A DNA stretch of 64,000 nt from Aldrovandia affinis (taxonomy: Eukaryota > Chordata > Actinopteri > Notacanthiformes > Halosauridae). Below, piece after piece: positions 10,501 through 21,669 of the stretch. The position numbers and the translations under genes were made by a program. The stretch is taken from positions 204,825 through 268,824 of the forward strand of contig JAINUG010000398.1 in assembly GCA_029706075.1 (NCBI GenBank), in the 5' to 3' direction. Position 1 is the stretch's first letter, and each line of letters opens with the position of its first letter. Under the pieces are notes generated by a model. It ran no database searches. It saw only the letters and a program-made list of their open reading frames with translations, and was not told the origin of the DNA.

Positions 10501-11188
10501 CTTGAAATGATCCAACATATCCATGGTTCTGGAGTGGCCCATGAACTGCGATCCATAATAACGGGAGATGACATGGATGGCCGTCTCATCAGTGGTCCAG
10601 TGCCTCAGACGGAGATCCATTTGCTTGCTCCTTGTCGTTTTATTCATGCTTTCGTCGAACATTACAACATAGGGTTTCCCACGAACGTTGCAAGATAGCT
10701 CTCTTATAATTAACGAGGCGATGCCATATTTGGCGACATAGGCGGTTTTATTTTCACCACAGGTAAACAGCTTTGCATATTCCGAATCAGGGAACATAGC
10801 GGCAAAGATCATCATTCGACTTTAAGGAATGGTGCCTGCTCACCATGTGAAGAACCCACAGCACCTCAGCCCGTTGTGTTTCTGGCGGTGACACAAAATT
10901 ACTCAATGCCGACTGCTGAGAAGTTGCAAGCGAGTCAGACGAAGTTTTGGGTGTGCTAACGTTACGTGCAAACAATGCAGGCGTTAGCATAGCCCCACTG
11001 GTTACCATTACGTACCGCTGGTGCTTTTCAGATTTCATGTGGGATTCAACGGCTTTCACCCCCATGGTCCCTAACGTGAAAGTCTTTCGGTATAAATTGC
11101 ACTTTGCTTCGTGGTGGTCTGCCAGCGCAAACCACCCCAGAAACATATCTTCCTCCAACCATTTGTCATTAAACTGGAATTTCCCCAT
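10501..11188 (-). pseudogene. hAT/BED-derived gene, N-terminal exon
   Basis: Starts MGKFQFNDKWLEEDMFLGWF, the usual N-terminus of a BED-finger hAT-like family in fish. The finger (KCNLYRKTFTLG, then ESHMKSEKH) has Tyr where the second zinc-binding Cys (C-x2-C) should be. After SNDD, near 10810, a 1-bp shift moves the next block (FAAMFPDSEYAKLFTCGENK, YVVMFDESMNKTTRSKQMDL) into another frame. The exon ends CATTTCAAG followed by ATAACT, where a GTAACT donor is expected, which suggests that the splice donor was destroyed by G-to-A change. Lost zinc ligand, frameshift and donor change all mark a pseudogene. Confidence 0.7.
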
Positions 11189-11589
11189 CTTGGCTCATCC
11201 CTCAGCTTGTTAGCTAGCTGGCAACCTTCACTGGCGATAATGCTTTAATGTTACCTTGACCCTCTTTGATGACACGCAGCCAGACGCCAACGTAAACGTA
11301 ACGTAGGCTAAATATTCTATTAATGGCGGAGTCTCTCATTGTCTAATACTGTACTAAGTTATTCAAACAAAGACACGCGGTTGGACGTTTTATGGTAGGT
11401 GCGTGAGAATTTTTCCATCAGCCTTAAATGCACCCTCTGCAAATGTAATACCTACAGCAACTTTACGGTAAATTTAAGACAATTTAAGACCTTCATTTCC
11501 ATGATTTTAATTTAAGACTTTTTAAGGACCCGTGGGAACCCTGGGTCTGGGAGATAATAATAATAATTATTATTATTATTAATAATTGT
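11189..11589. other. No gene; AT-rich palindromic run
   Basis: Upstream flank of the hAT-derived gene. Positions 11552-11586 hold a (TAA)n/(TTA)n run that can fold on itself; nothing else is recognised. Confidence 0.35.
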
Positions 11590-12515
11590 GGACCTGCACG
11601 TCTGGTTCCTCCTTAGGAGCAATTTCCAAACAACTGAAGGTACCACGAGCATCTGTACAAACAATTGTATGCAAATATAAACATGTTGGGACCACACAGA
11701 CACTGTTTCGTACAGGAAGGAGGCACAAATTAAATCCCAGGGTTGAATGAACTTCGGTCCGAAAGGTTCAACTGAAGCCCAAGACAACAACTGGTGAGAG
11801 AGTTGGAAGCATCAGGTACCAAAGTATCTACATCCACCATTAAGAGAGTCCTATAGCGCTATGGCCTGAAAGGCTGTCACACGAGGAAGAAGCCCCTACT
11901 CTCAAGACCGGCATAAAAAAGCCAGAATGAAGTTTGTAGGTGATCACCAGGACAAAGACCTAGCCTTTTGGAGGAGTGTTCTCTGGTCTGATGAAACAAA
12001 AATTGAACTATTTGCCCATAATGATCAGCGCTATGTATGGAGGAAAAGGGTGAGGCTTTTAATTTGAAGAACACCATCCCAACTGTGAAGCATGGGGGTG
12101 ACAGCATCATGTTGTGGGGGTGTTCTGCTGGAAAAGGGACTGGTACACTTCAGAAAATAGATGGCATCATGAGGGAGGATTATCTAGAAATACTGAAGCA
12201 ACACCTCAAGACATCAGCTAGAAAGTTCAAACTTGGTCGCAACTGGGTCTTCCAGCAGGACAATGATCCTAAGCATGCCTCCAAAGTTGTAACAAAATGG
12301 CTTAAAGACAAAAAAGTGAAAGTATTGGAGTGGCCATCACAAAGCCCTGACCTGAATCCCAGAGAACATTTGTGGATTGAACTGAAAAAGCGCGTCTGAG
12401 CAAGGAGGCCCACAAATCTGATTGAGTTACACCAGTTCTGTCAGGAGGTATGGGCAAAAATTCCGGCAAAGTATTGTGAGAAGCTTGTGAAAGGCTACCC
12501 CAAGCGTTTGATTCT
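11590..12515 (+). pseudogene. Tc1-like transposase pseudogene
   Basis: Cut-and-paste transposase of the Tc1/mariner superfamily, broken by stops and frameshifts. The DNA-binding helix region reads LGAISKQLKVPRASVQTIV near 11615. The catalytic core follows: [20 protein letters not shown] (first Asp) near 11990, [12 protein letters not shown] (second Asp) near 12250 and [11 protein letters not shown] (acidic third residue) near 12345, then the C-terminal GYPKRL. A 1-bp shift at about 12045 separates the first Asp block from the open frame 12037-12399. The inverted repeats were not found, so the borders are those of the coding remnant. Confidence 0.85.
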
Positions 12516-13283
12516 GACGGGAATCGTATTTCCTCCACAGACAAAATCAATGACTGTGATAGACCTGGACCTAGTGGCAGGCCTGAACCCCAAGGGTCAG
12601 CCACAGGACTGCTTATGTCCCTTTATGAAACAATGGAGCGGGCTGAATGTAGTGACACGGCTTGTCGCAGATGGACTGTGCAGAGTCAGACTGTGTGCAA
12701 GGAGTGTGACTACCTTTAGGCCTGGAGTGACTACCATTGGGCCTAGAGTGTGACTACCATTGGGCCTATACGGAGACAGGCTGGGTGCATCGAATGTGAT
12801 CATGTGATCTAGCACAGAAAGCCTCTAAAAGTTTAGCTGTATTCGCAGCTGTATTCCTAATCAAACGCTTAAAAAGGTCTAAACTGTTATTTAGCCAAGG
12901 ACACTGTCAAAAGTAGATTAAAACAGATTGAAGGAGTGGAAGCAGCTGTTCGGCATGCTTACGCCAGCCCAAGATAAAAGGGTTCCTCAAACAAGCTAAT
13001 GAAAATTCCCCCAATCAGATAGAAGGGGTGTGTCTTGGCCGGCTTGAATGTAGGCAGGGGCAAAAGGGTGGCGAGCCAGCTGTGGGTACTCAAGACAGTA
13101 CAATTAAAAACTACCTTATATGGGGTGTCTGCACAGGTGTAAGACACTTCTGTAAGTTGGTTGTTAGAAATCACTGTTAAAAGCTGAAACTAGGTAGAGA
13201 ATGAAAACTTGCCTTTACTCATGCATATATACTGAAACGTGCATTTACTCACACACATACACTGGAAAGTAGTGTCTAAATCA
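12516..13283. other. Unassigned; small tandem repeat inside
   Basis: No coding family is recognised. At 12702-12768 three imperfect copies of about 22 bp (GAGTGTGACTACCATTGGGC type) stand head to tail. The rest may be old repeat sequence. Confidence 0.4.
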
Positions 13284-13420
13284 GGGGTGTCCAAACTACG
13301 GCCCGCGGGCCAACTGCGGCCCGCGGTCCATTTTTAATTGGCCCGCGGCCGCATTCCAATATAATGGAATATGGCTCGCGCATGAAACTTGCACTTGACT
13401 GAGTTGTAATTCTTAGTTTC
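13284..13420 (+). mobile_element. hAT-type element end
   Basis: CAGGGGTGTCCAAACTACGG followed by CCCGCGGGCC resembles the terminal inverted repeat of Charlie-like hAT elements. The matching right end and 8-bp duplication were not found. Confidence 0.45.
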
Positions 13421-13499
13421 ACCGCTAGTGGAGCCACCCGTATTCATTGAACACTCCGCGAAATAAACGAACTGGTCTCAGCTTTTTTCGCGCAGCATA

Positions 13500-13700
13500 A
13501 ATAAAGAACCAATTGAAACTGACCAGAAGAACCAATGGGGTAACTGTTATGTAACTAACCAGTATATAAAGGTATTGTAAACAAAATAGCTTTGGAGTGG
13601 CTTGCAGGCTGCTCCCGGCTTTGTTATTCCATCTGAATAAAGTCTAAACTTTGAAAGTCTGTTGTCTGAAATCTCTTCTCTATTTTTGTTGGAAAATTGA
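13500..13700 (+). mobile_element. LTR-like fragment
   Basis: It has promoter-like order: CCAAT box, TATATAAAGG at about 13562 and AATAAAG at about 13636. It matches, in reverse, the block at 39826-40120: both have GACCAGAAG, TATATAA, CTTGCA.G.TGCT, CGGCTTTGT and GGACTTAGAAAATATTTTG in the same order. LTR borders are not resolved. Confidence 0.4.
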
Positions 13701-13869
13701 GCAAAACGGGACTTAGAAAATAATTTGATGTAAGGACTTAGAAAATATTTTGAAAAGATGAACAAAAAATACTTTGAAAAGAGTCTGAGTCTAAAACAGA
13801 AATAAAGCGTCAATTTCAAAAAAGGCATGTTAAAAGAACTATATAGGTTGCACACAATTTAATTCATAC

Positions 13870-14413
13870 AGGACAAGCGTTTAATGAGGGTTATAAGATT
13901 TTGGCTACTATAAGAAAATGTTCCTACATCTTGATTGACTTGGCTGATGCATCATGGGACACACACCTAAATAACAAAGTCCAAAGAAGGGCAACTAAAC
14001 TGATACCTGGTATGAAAGGTCAAAGTTATGATGATAGACTTAAGGCACTCAATCTATTTAAACTTAGCAAACGGAGACGTAGGGGGGATTTGATTGAGGT
14101 TTTTAAATTCCTAAAAGGGATTAACAAAGTAAAATACCAAAGATTTTTTAAGATAAGTGGGGTCAGCAGAACAAGAGGCCACAGGTGGAAATTAGTTAAA
14201 GGCAAATTCCGCACAGATATTAGGAAGTTTTTCTTTACACAGAGAGTTGTCAATGCCTGGAACAGCTTGCCAGGTCAGGTAGTAGAGGCAGAAACGCTTG
14301 GGCTCTTCAAGTCCAGGCTAGATGTAGTACTAGATACGGTTTAGATTGGGACATGATGAGCCTAGATGGGCCGAACGGCCCGTTCTCATCATTATGTATT
14401 CTTATGTTCTTAT
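13870..14413 (+). mobile_element. CR1/Jockey-type LINE, 3' end
   Basis: Open frame 13901-14344 encodes the C-terminal end of a non-LTR reverse transcriptase: VQRRATKLIPGMKGQSYDDR, LKALNLFKLSKRR.RGDLIEV, FFTQRVVNAWNSLPGQVVEA. The 3' UTR has the hairpin GGGCCGAACGGCCC at 14368-14381 and ends in ATTCTTATGTTCTTATG repeats. The duplicated zinc-finger array begins immediately after it. Confidence 0.8.
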
Positions 14414-14673
14414 GTGTTTTATTAAATGGAATGTCCTTGTTTACTCACACGCCATCTTGTTATGACGTCACCTTTTAGTGACGTTTGTGGCGAGGAATCG
14501 CCTCCACGGGGCAGACCCTCTTCAACCTGGAATACATGAAATGCAACAGGCACGCAGATGTGTGTGTGGGTGTATCACTCTACACATCAAGTCATTAACA
14601 ATGTTAATGTTCATAATGAATTGGCTATAGTTCATTCGTTTCATTCAAGAATTGTATGGTTCATGAGATGAAC

Positions 14674-14812
14674 GTGTGGCTCAGTAGGTAGAGCATGACG
14701 TTGACAACGCTTTGGTTGTGGGTTCGATTTGCATTTGGATCAAATACACTGAACAATGTATGCGTTCACTACTGTAAGTTGCTTTAGATAAAGGCGTCTC
14801 CTAAAATGCATA
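14674..14812 (+). mobile_element. tRNA-derived SINE (type A), unit 1
   Basis: A-box-like GTGGCTCAGTAGGTAGAGCA, B-box-like GGTTGTGGGTTCGATTTG, and tail GTAAGTTGCTTTAGATAAAG with GCGTCTCCTAAAATGC. The tRNA fold is incomplete, so it is a SINE and not a working tRNA gene. Confidence 0.65.
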
Positions 14813-16160
14813 CCTTTTGTTACCTAAAGATAATAATGTATTTAGATCACATTCTTTCAATACAGCCTACACTAAGCTATGTCTCACATTCAGTTTGTAG
14901 ATTTCAAACAATACAAGTAGGCCTACGTCTTCATTTGTTTGTTTTAATGTCAGTTTTGCTGCCAAAAAACATCCTGTTGCTTCTCTGATAACATTGATTA
15001 AAATCATTGAGGTGCAATTTGTCAAACGCCCACCTGCAGAGTGGTAGAAAAACTATTTATGAATTCATGACACCTGACCTGCATAAAGAGCGATTACAGG
15101 ACATTAAGATAATTAATAATTACACTCATTGCATTTTTTGTCAGTCGTCCATTATAATGCATCTCCACGGAAACAGACAATTATGTAGCCTATTACAGAT
15201 TTGCCCATTTAATGTGTGGAAAATATTAGAATTCCTCTTATTGAGTCATACGAATTAAGCTTCCCAATTAGATTTCCTTGGTATTTAAGGTTGGCTAATC
15301 ATGCATGCCCCTAGAACATTAAGAGATCGCCAGAGCTTGATCAATATTTCCTTTCATGTTCCTTTCTTATCCATATTGCTCTATTCCATATTCCCCATAA
15401 TGGAAGCTGCCTTACCTGTAGCTATGCGCGTTTGGAGTCGCCTCCAAAATAACCGCATCTGAACCACACCATTACACAACTGGAACAGGAGCCAATTACC
15501 ACATACACTCTGAATTGTGTTGATCACATTCATGCACCTTTATTATTTTTTCAGCATTAATATAATTTTGGACACTGGTGGCTCTTTTTCCATTTATTGT
15601 TGTGCATTTTATATTCTATATATATATTCAAACTCCCCACTACACAAAAGCAAAAAATATTGTCTTTGAATCTTTTTGATTTCTGCGCATGATATTTCAT
15701 AATCAGTGATGTGCTTACTTTATTCTGCCCCTGAGGACATTTTGTTTCCAGTCTTTTGCAACCACATAAAAAGAATGCATTTCTACAAATACATGATACA
15801 ACTCACAATACCCAGAAAAAAAAAGTCAATTTCATTCACATTACAATAACACAAATATGCTAATATAGTGTTTGCACACTGCACCGTGGCTTCTGCTGCG
15901 GCTAATGGTAGCTTCACAATGACATTTCAGGGTCTACACAGGCCTACTGGGGTGTAAAGTGTGGGATCCTCAAATTACATTATGAAGCTAACATTAGCCG
16001 CAGCAAAGCAGAAGCTATGGGGCAGTGTGCAAACACTACTGGTCCAGACTACTTACCAGTTTTAATACAGAATTCTACCATTTGGTTGAACTATCCCTGT
16101 TAAAGCAGTGAACACAATTCATTGCGGCCAAGGAGTAGAGCTAATGAGCTGGAGGACAAA
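14813..16160. other. Duplicated leader DNA, no gene recognised
   Basis: Present in all four units with small changes. Short open frames (for example 15007-15258) are conserved only because the DNA is duplicated. In units 3 and 4 the equivalent stretch keeps a HARBI1-like exon that is deleted here. Confidence 0.5.
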
Positions 16161-16169
16161 GCCCATCGA

Positions 16170-18620
16170 TCACCCCTCCGCTGGTTCTGCTTCAGAGTGC
16201 TTGCTTCTGTGAATCCGCTGGTGTGTCTTCAGATTACAAAGTAGACTGAAACTCTTCCCACACTGGGAGCAGTGGTACGGGCGCTCCCCTCTATGAGCTT
16301 GCTGGTGTAGTTTCAGTGAACATGACCGAATGAAACTCTTCCCACACTGGGAGCAGTGGTACGGGCGCTCCCCTGTGTGAATCCGTTGGTGATTTCTTAA
16401 AGGACCTAATAGGCTGAAACTCTTCCCACACTGGGAGCAGTGGTACGGGCGCTCCCCTGTGTGAATCCGTTGGTGTTTTCTTAAATCACCTGATATGTTG
16501 AAACTCTTCCCACACTGGGAGCAGTGGTACGGACGTTCCCCTGTATGAGTTCGCTCATGTACCTTAAGTGAATATGAACAAGTGAAACTCTTCCCACAAT
16601 GGGAGCAATGGTATGGACGTTCCCCTGTATGAGTTCGCTGGTGTAGTTTCAGTGCATTTGACCGAATGAAACTCTTCTCACACTGGGAGCAGTGGTACGG
16701 ACGTTCCCCTGTATGAGCTCGCTGGTGTAGTTTCAGTGCATTTGACCGAATGAAACTCTTCCCACACTGGGAGCAGTGGTACGGACGTTCCCCTGTATGA
16801 GTTCGCTCATGTGCCTTCAGTGAATTTGACAGATTGAAACTCTTCCCACACTGGGAGCAGTGGTACGGGCGCTCCCCTGTGTGAATCCGTTGGTGTTTTC
16901 TTAAATCACCTGATGTGCTGAAACTCTTCCCACACTGGGAGCAGTGGTACGGACGTTCCCCTGTATGAGTTCGCTCATGTACCTTCAGTGAACTTGAATA
17001 AGTGAAACTCTTCCCACACTGGGAGCAGTGGTATAGAGGAATCAGTAAGGGTGCAGATGTAATTCTTGTCCCACACAGGTAGCATTTGTGGTCCCCTAGA
17101 GTGCCTGTGTGTGACTGTGTCGGGCTGGGGAGAGTCTTAGAGAGTTTGGGGTGCTGCTGTGTGCTGCTGGGAGGCAGTGGGTTCTCTGCTCCCTTTCCTT
17201 CAGACATCAGAATTGGGTTGTGCTCTGAGTGAACCTTCTTAACGTGCTGGTGAAGTTTCACTTCCTCCATGTGAACGAATGGGCAGTGAGAGCAGGCAAA
17301 CGCCTGAGACGACACCTCAAGGTGTCCTGAGGAGAGAGAAGGCGTAAAGGAGATATTAAGCTTTTTGGAAATATACAAGTAGGTGCTGATAAACACAACT
17401 GTAATTGAGAGAAAGTACAGATGGATACAATGCTGAAGACCAAACAAGAAAAGTGAAGATTTATATTAGAAGTGATACATTAGCCCTCCAGGCCCATCTC
17501 CTCCCTATTTCAGGGTTCCCCTACAGACAAAACTCAAATCAGTTGAATAGGCCTCAAAATCTTAAATGTTGTGCAGTGCCACCTGTCAACCACCTCCAGC
17601 TCTGTGCTAGACTTCCCTTTCTTCTGTTTGCTAAATGATTACATCTCCTTTCTATTGGCTGACATAGCCCTGACTGGAAATAGCGATGTCTAGGCCAAAG
17701 GGCTCAGCCTGCACCCAGAGAAAGAGATCTTAACCTGTGTTTTGGTTCCTGGGGGTGATGACAGGAGAGCTACAGGGGACTTCAGCACAGCTCCTGTAAA
17801 AGGCACATTATTTCATGTAAAACTTGACAGCAATGAGAAGAGACATATACATACAAACATACATATACGCCATTTAGCAGACGCTTTTATCCAAAGCGAC
17901 TTCCAGTAGCGAATGCATACATTTTTCAGTATATGTGCTCCCAGTGGGAATCGAACCCACAACCTAAGCATTGTCAGCGCCGTGCTCTACCTACTGAGCC
18001 ACACAGAACCACAAGAGACATTGTCCATTTCACAATTGATTCTTACCCGTTCATTGATGAAGCTTTCAGGGGTCTTTCCAATTGGCTAATCATCTTCCTC
18101 TTCCGGGTCACGACCTGCCCCTTCCGCCCCAGTGACCTCATCCTCACTGGCAAGAGGTCATGCGGTCTCCATGGAAATCTTGTTCCCTGGTCTCTTTTGT
18201 TGGACAGGGAATTTGGAGGTGATGACACAGGAACTGAGATATTTGTGAATTCAAGTCGGCGAATCAGCACTCTTGGCTGTTTTAGCAACAAGGACATGGT
18301 AAGAGTGGACAGTTCCCCTTCCAATTCACCACATTGAAATTTTACTCCATTCTTGTCCCTTCGGTCAGTTTGGGCCGTTTGATTGCTTAAATCTCTCTCC
18401 TGTTCAACCCTGTCTTTTTCTTGCTTCCTCCAAAGTCCCTCTTCATCTCTCACACCATCCCCCCTCTCCCTTTTCACACTCACACACCTCTCTCCTTCCT
18501 CCTCCTTCATGTTGAACAGTACGTCTTTTTCCTCCCTGCTCATCTCATATCCAGTCTTCCTCTCCTTCGGGTTTTCACTTGTGTTCAGACTTGATCTCGG
18601 CTCCACCCCTGTATAATCTG
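16170..18620 (-). CDS. C2H2 zinc-finger gene copy 1, 5' truncated
   Basis: Likely nuclear DNA-binding protein. Exon 3 (17326-16170) encodes an N-terminal finger ([20 protein letters not shown]) and ten canonical C-x2-C-x12-H-x3-H fingers joined by TGERPYHC linkers, ending AEPAEG. Between them lies a collapsed finger: [17 protein letters not shown] runs straight into YHCSQC without its histidines. The fifth canonical finger has CEKSF for CGKSF. Exon 2 is 17793-17735 (59 nt; TTTTACAG acceptor, ACACAG|GTTAAG donor). Exon 1 ends at 18047 (GG|GTAAGA); phases fit throughout. Homology of exon 1 to copies 2-4 stops at 18620, where about 535 bp are missing relative to copy 2, including the ATG and first 32 or so codons. 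The frame runs on into unrelated sequence with an ATG at 18690, so expression is doubtful unless another start is used. Confidence 0.85.
17871..18012 (-). mobile_element. tRNA-derived SINE (type A) in intron 1
   Basis: Minus strand reads GTGTGGCTCAGTAGGTAGAG, GGTTGTGGGTTCGATTCCCA and a GTCGCTTTGGATAAAAGCGT tail. Present in copies 1 and 2 between exons 1 and 2, absent in copies 3 and 4, so it inserted before the split of copies 1 and 2. Confidence 0.7.
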
Positions 18621-19452
18621 TCAAAAATCTGCCGTTTATGTTAACTGGTTGAGTTACGCTACAGAATTCTATCAGAATTTTGAGTACCAAGTATTAGTAT
18701 GAAGGTCCTAGTATTAAGGTTCATGTAGAAATATTTGACCATCTCTGTTTATCTTAAAAGCTAATTGTCCTGTTATCATTAGTACCCTGGCCCAGGTGTA
18801 AATCTGTTATGGAAACAACGTTTTCAAAGACATAACTTAGCACTTACACGTACAGATTAGCATTGCAAACCTGTTTCGTCACTATAAATTATAGAGGCCA
18901 TAATGCATTCTATTCAGGGGTGTCATGCAGACTATTTTGAAGGGGCACCAAAAGTAAAGCGAGCTATTAGCTGTCACATATTTGAGATGGGTGATGGACA
19001 ACTTACCTAGCTAGCTAGCTTGCTTGCTAGATACCTATCATTTATTTATAATGTTAACTACCAAGAAACATCGCCTTACACCTTTAGTCCTATTCACCAC
19101 AGCTAATCAGGGTGTTTACATATGGAGTAAAAAGGAAAATAAGTATCACATTTCTGAAGAGGTTTTGAATTATATCATACACCATATCATGGACTTCAAA
19201 AAAACTGCTAACTTTTTAATTATTTTTTTACAATAAATAAATAGTAATGTAATTTATTTCTCAGTTAAAAATGTGCAAATAGTGTGTTTTTTCCATTGTA
19301 CAAAACTGTACTGCACATCTACCAGTAGAGGGCAGATGTCCATGCCTGCTTCACTAAATATCTCATGCCATGGCCGCCTGGCTGGGACTAGCAAATGTCA
19401 AATCCTGTTTCTGGGGCCATATAATGAATGTATGTTTATCTATAAAATGTAT

Positions 19453-19825
19453 CCCGCGTGGTCCAGTGGTTACAACGTTCGACCTGGCCACGGCGACCGG
19501 GGTTCGATTCCTCATCGCACCAGAGTTGGCTCTGGCCGGGAGTGCCACCGGGGGCGACAATTGACTGTCCGCCCCAGGGAGAGGGGAGGGAAGCCAACAG
19601 GATGTTCGCTGCGCACACGAGTGGCTCTGGGGTGCTGGAGTTACGGTTGATGGCTTGGCGAGTGCCGATTTGAAAGAGATGATGCTTCGTCTTCGACACC
19701 GCCGGTCCCAGGGCTACGGTAGCGAACTCATAGTATGAGGGGGGGATTGACATGAAAATAGCGGGTGTAATTGGATACCAAATTGGGAGAAAATGGGAGA
19801 AAAATCTGAAACAAATTTTATTTTT
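19453..19825 (+). mobile_element. tRNA-derived SINE (type B), unit 1
   Basis: Head CCCGCGTGGTCCAGTGGTTA and GGGGTTCGATTCCT (A and B boxes), body with CAATTGACTGTCCGCCCCAG, 3' end AATTGGGAGAAAATGGGAG. Flanked by AAATGTAT at 19445-19452 and 19826-19833. Unit 3 shows the empty site at 49851-49858. Confidence 0.8.
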
Positions 19826-20209
19826 AAATGTATCTGACCTTAAAAAGCATACATTAGAAATAGCCTGTCATATGGTAATACTGTTATGGGCTATGACATT
19901 ATGGATGTGCACTGTGATTTGAGTTTGCTTTATGGCTCTATGGAAACCAAATATACTTTAAAAGTAGGCGTATCTCATTTTGGCAATGACATATTAGGGC
20001 TGTCACATATTAGAATTTGCATGAAAACACCAGTTTTGAACATGAATGGGGAAATTCAAGCTTTAAAAAAATATATAATAATAATAATTTTTAAAGTATG
20101 TTGTCAAAAAATGCATAAAGTACGGCAAGAGTTACAAAGCTCTAATCCCCCAATTGTTTAGAGCAGAAGTAGTCAGAAACGGAATAGCAGCGATTTGAAA
20201 ATCGAGGAA

Positions 20210-21665
20210 ATGGATGGTGCTGCAGACAACGAGCCTGATCATCATGCCAGAAAGATTGACACTCCGGAAAACCTTAGGAGTGTGATTTGGAAGCACTTTG
20301 AGTTCTGGGCCCGTATTCACAAAGCATTTTAAGGGTAAAAGTTGGTCGTAACTCCGCAATTTAGGAGCAACTCCGAAAAAGAATGGGCGTGTCACTCATA
20401 AATTTAGGACTCCTACATTTTTGGGATAAGAGTATTTCACAAAGGGTTTGAGAGCTAAAAACAGCTCCTAAGTCCAGGAGAAGTTAGAAGCAGTCAAGAG
20501 GACTTCTAAGTCGCTAAAGACCTACTGACAGCGATCCAAAAATGGCTGCTGCCGGCAATCGTTGTCGCAATCGCGTAAACACTTTGGAGATATTGAATGA
20601 TACAGAGCTCATAAAAAGGTACCGCCTCAATCGCGAGGGTAATATATATATTATATATAGATACCCGCTAATTGTTTACAAGATGCAGACATGTAACCAA
20701 TTGACTAGTCAGTATTCTTGGTTTCATGTTAAATCAGTGACACGTAGCCTACATTTGTATTTTAGAATCTTTATTAGAATATAATAGGGGTGCATCGGAC
20801 CATTTTTCGGATCAGCAAAAAATAATAATAACGGGGGCCAAAGGCGCGTTTCCACCAAAAATTACCAGGAACTGTTCTCAAGGAATTGAATGAATGATAA
20901 TTTCAGTTTTTCAATGCAAGTTATTTCACTAAATCTTTATTCGAAAATTTCACAAAATATATTTTTAGATTCAGTACGCCTTAGGCGATTTAACTAGGGT
21001 GGTTTTATGCCTGAATTAATTTAATAAAAAATTAAAAGATCGCTAATGTTTCAATTTTATTTAATCGGTCGCATTTCTAAAAACCTGCCTCCCAGAAAGG
21101 CATTTAGTATGAAAAACAAAGCAAACCAAAACATACATGGCTGTCTATCTCTTCACTGTAACTCTGCATCGAGATTTAGGGAATTGTTACTTTAAAACGT
21201 AACAGCGGCAGAAAAACTATTTCTCTATGATGGTTCAATTTAGCTATTAATCCACGGATCATATCCGTGCCGAACCGTGTAGCATATCATTTATTTGCTA
21301 GGTTGAAATCGCGGGCAGAGACCCATCCCCTATATCAGCCAATCGCTGTGGGCATTCTGAGTAAGCTCGTTCATGAGAAACAACATCATCCATAGCAACG
21401 ACGTCAACCCCGCCCTCACTCTTAGCTTGAAAATTCTAGGAATTCCTTAGTATGAGTTTGTCTTTGCAGCTTTGTGAATAGGTTTTAAGGTGGGATTTAG
21501 AAGTACTCCAGTGGTAAGATAAAATTCTTTGTGAATACGGGCCCTGGACTGTAAATGGGGCCATTGAAAACAAGGAAGAAGTTATATGCAAACTGTGCGA
21601 GCATGAACTAGCGTATCATAGCACTACAACCAACCTTCGGTTCGCTCTTGACACTGAACATGTTA
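20210..21665 (+). pseudogene. BED-finger (ZBED/hAT) fragment, split by MITE
   Basis: From ATG at 20210: MDGAADNEPDHHARKIDTPE, then LRSVIWKHFEFW. After the insert at 20308-21543 it continues with VNGAIENKEEVICKLCEHEL and YHSTTTNL, a BED zinc finger of the ZBED1/hAT kind. Only this N-terminal piece is present; a LINE follows. Copies lie at 35054 (unit 2) and 50337 (unit 3). Confidence 0.65.
20308..21543. mobile_element. Harbinger-like non-autonomous DNA element
   Basis: 1236 bp with terminal inverted repeats GGCCCGTATTCACAAAG followed by CATTTTA on the left and AATTTTA on the right (inverted), flanked by CTG at 20305-20307 and 21544-21546. Unit 3 has a single CTG at this point in an uninterrupted BED exon. 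No transposase is seen inside. The 3-bp duplication suggests PIF/Harbinger, but CTG is not its usual TWA target. Confidence 0.7.
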
Positions 21666-21669
21666 ACCA

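Noticed and set aside
16240-17030. Regular 84-bp repeats that look like a CRISPR-type array
   Set aside because: Each unit translates to one C2H2 finger plus TGERPYHC linker, and the units are coding on the minus strand.
19453-19520. tRNA gene
   Set aside because: It has A and B boxes but the cloverleaf does not close and a SINE body follows; the same holds for 14674, 17871, 29313, 41437 and 63805.
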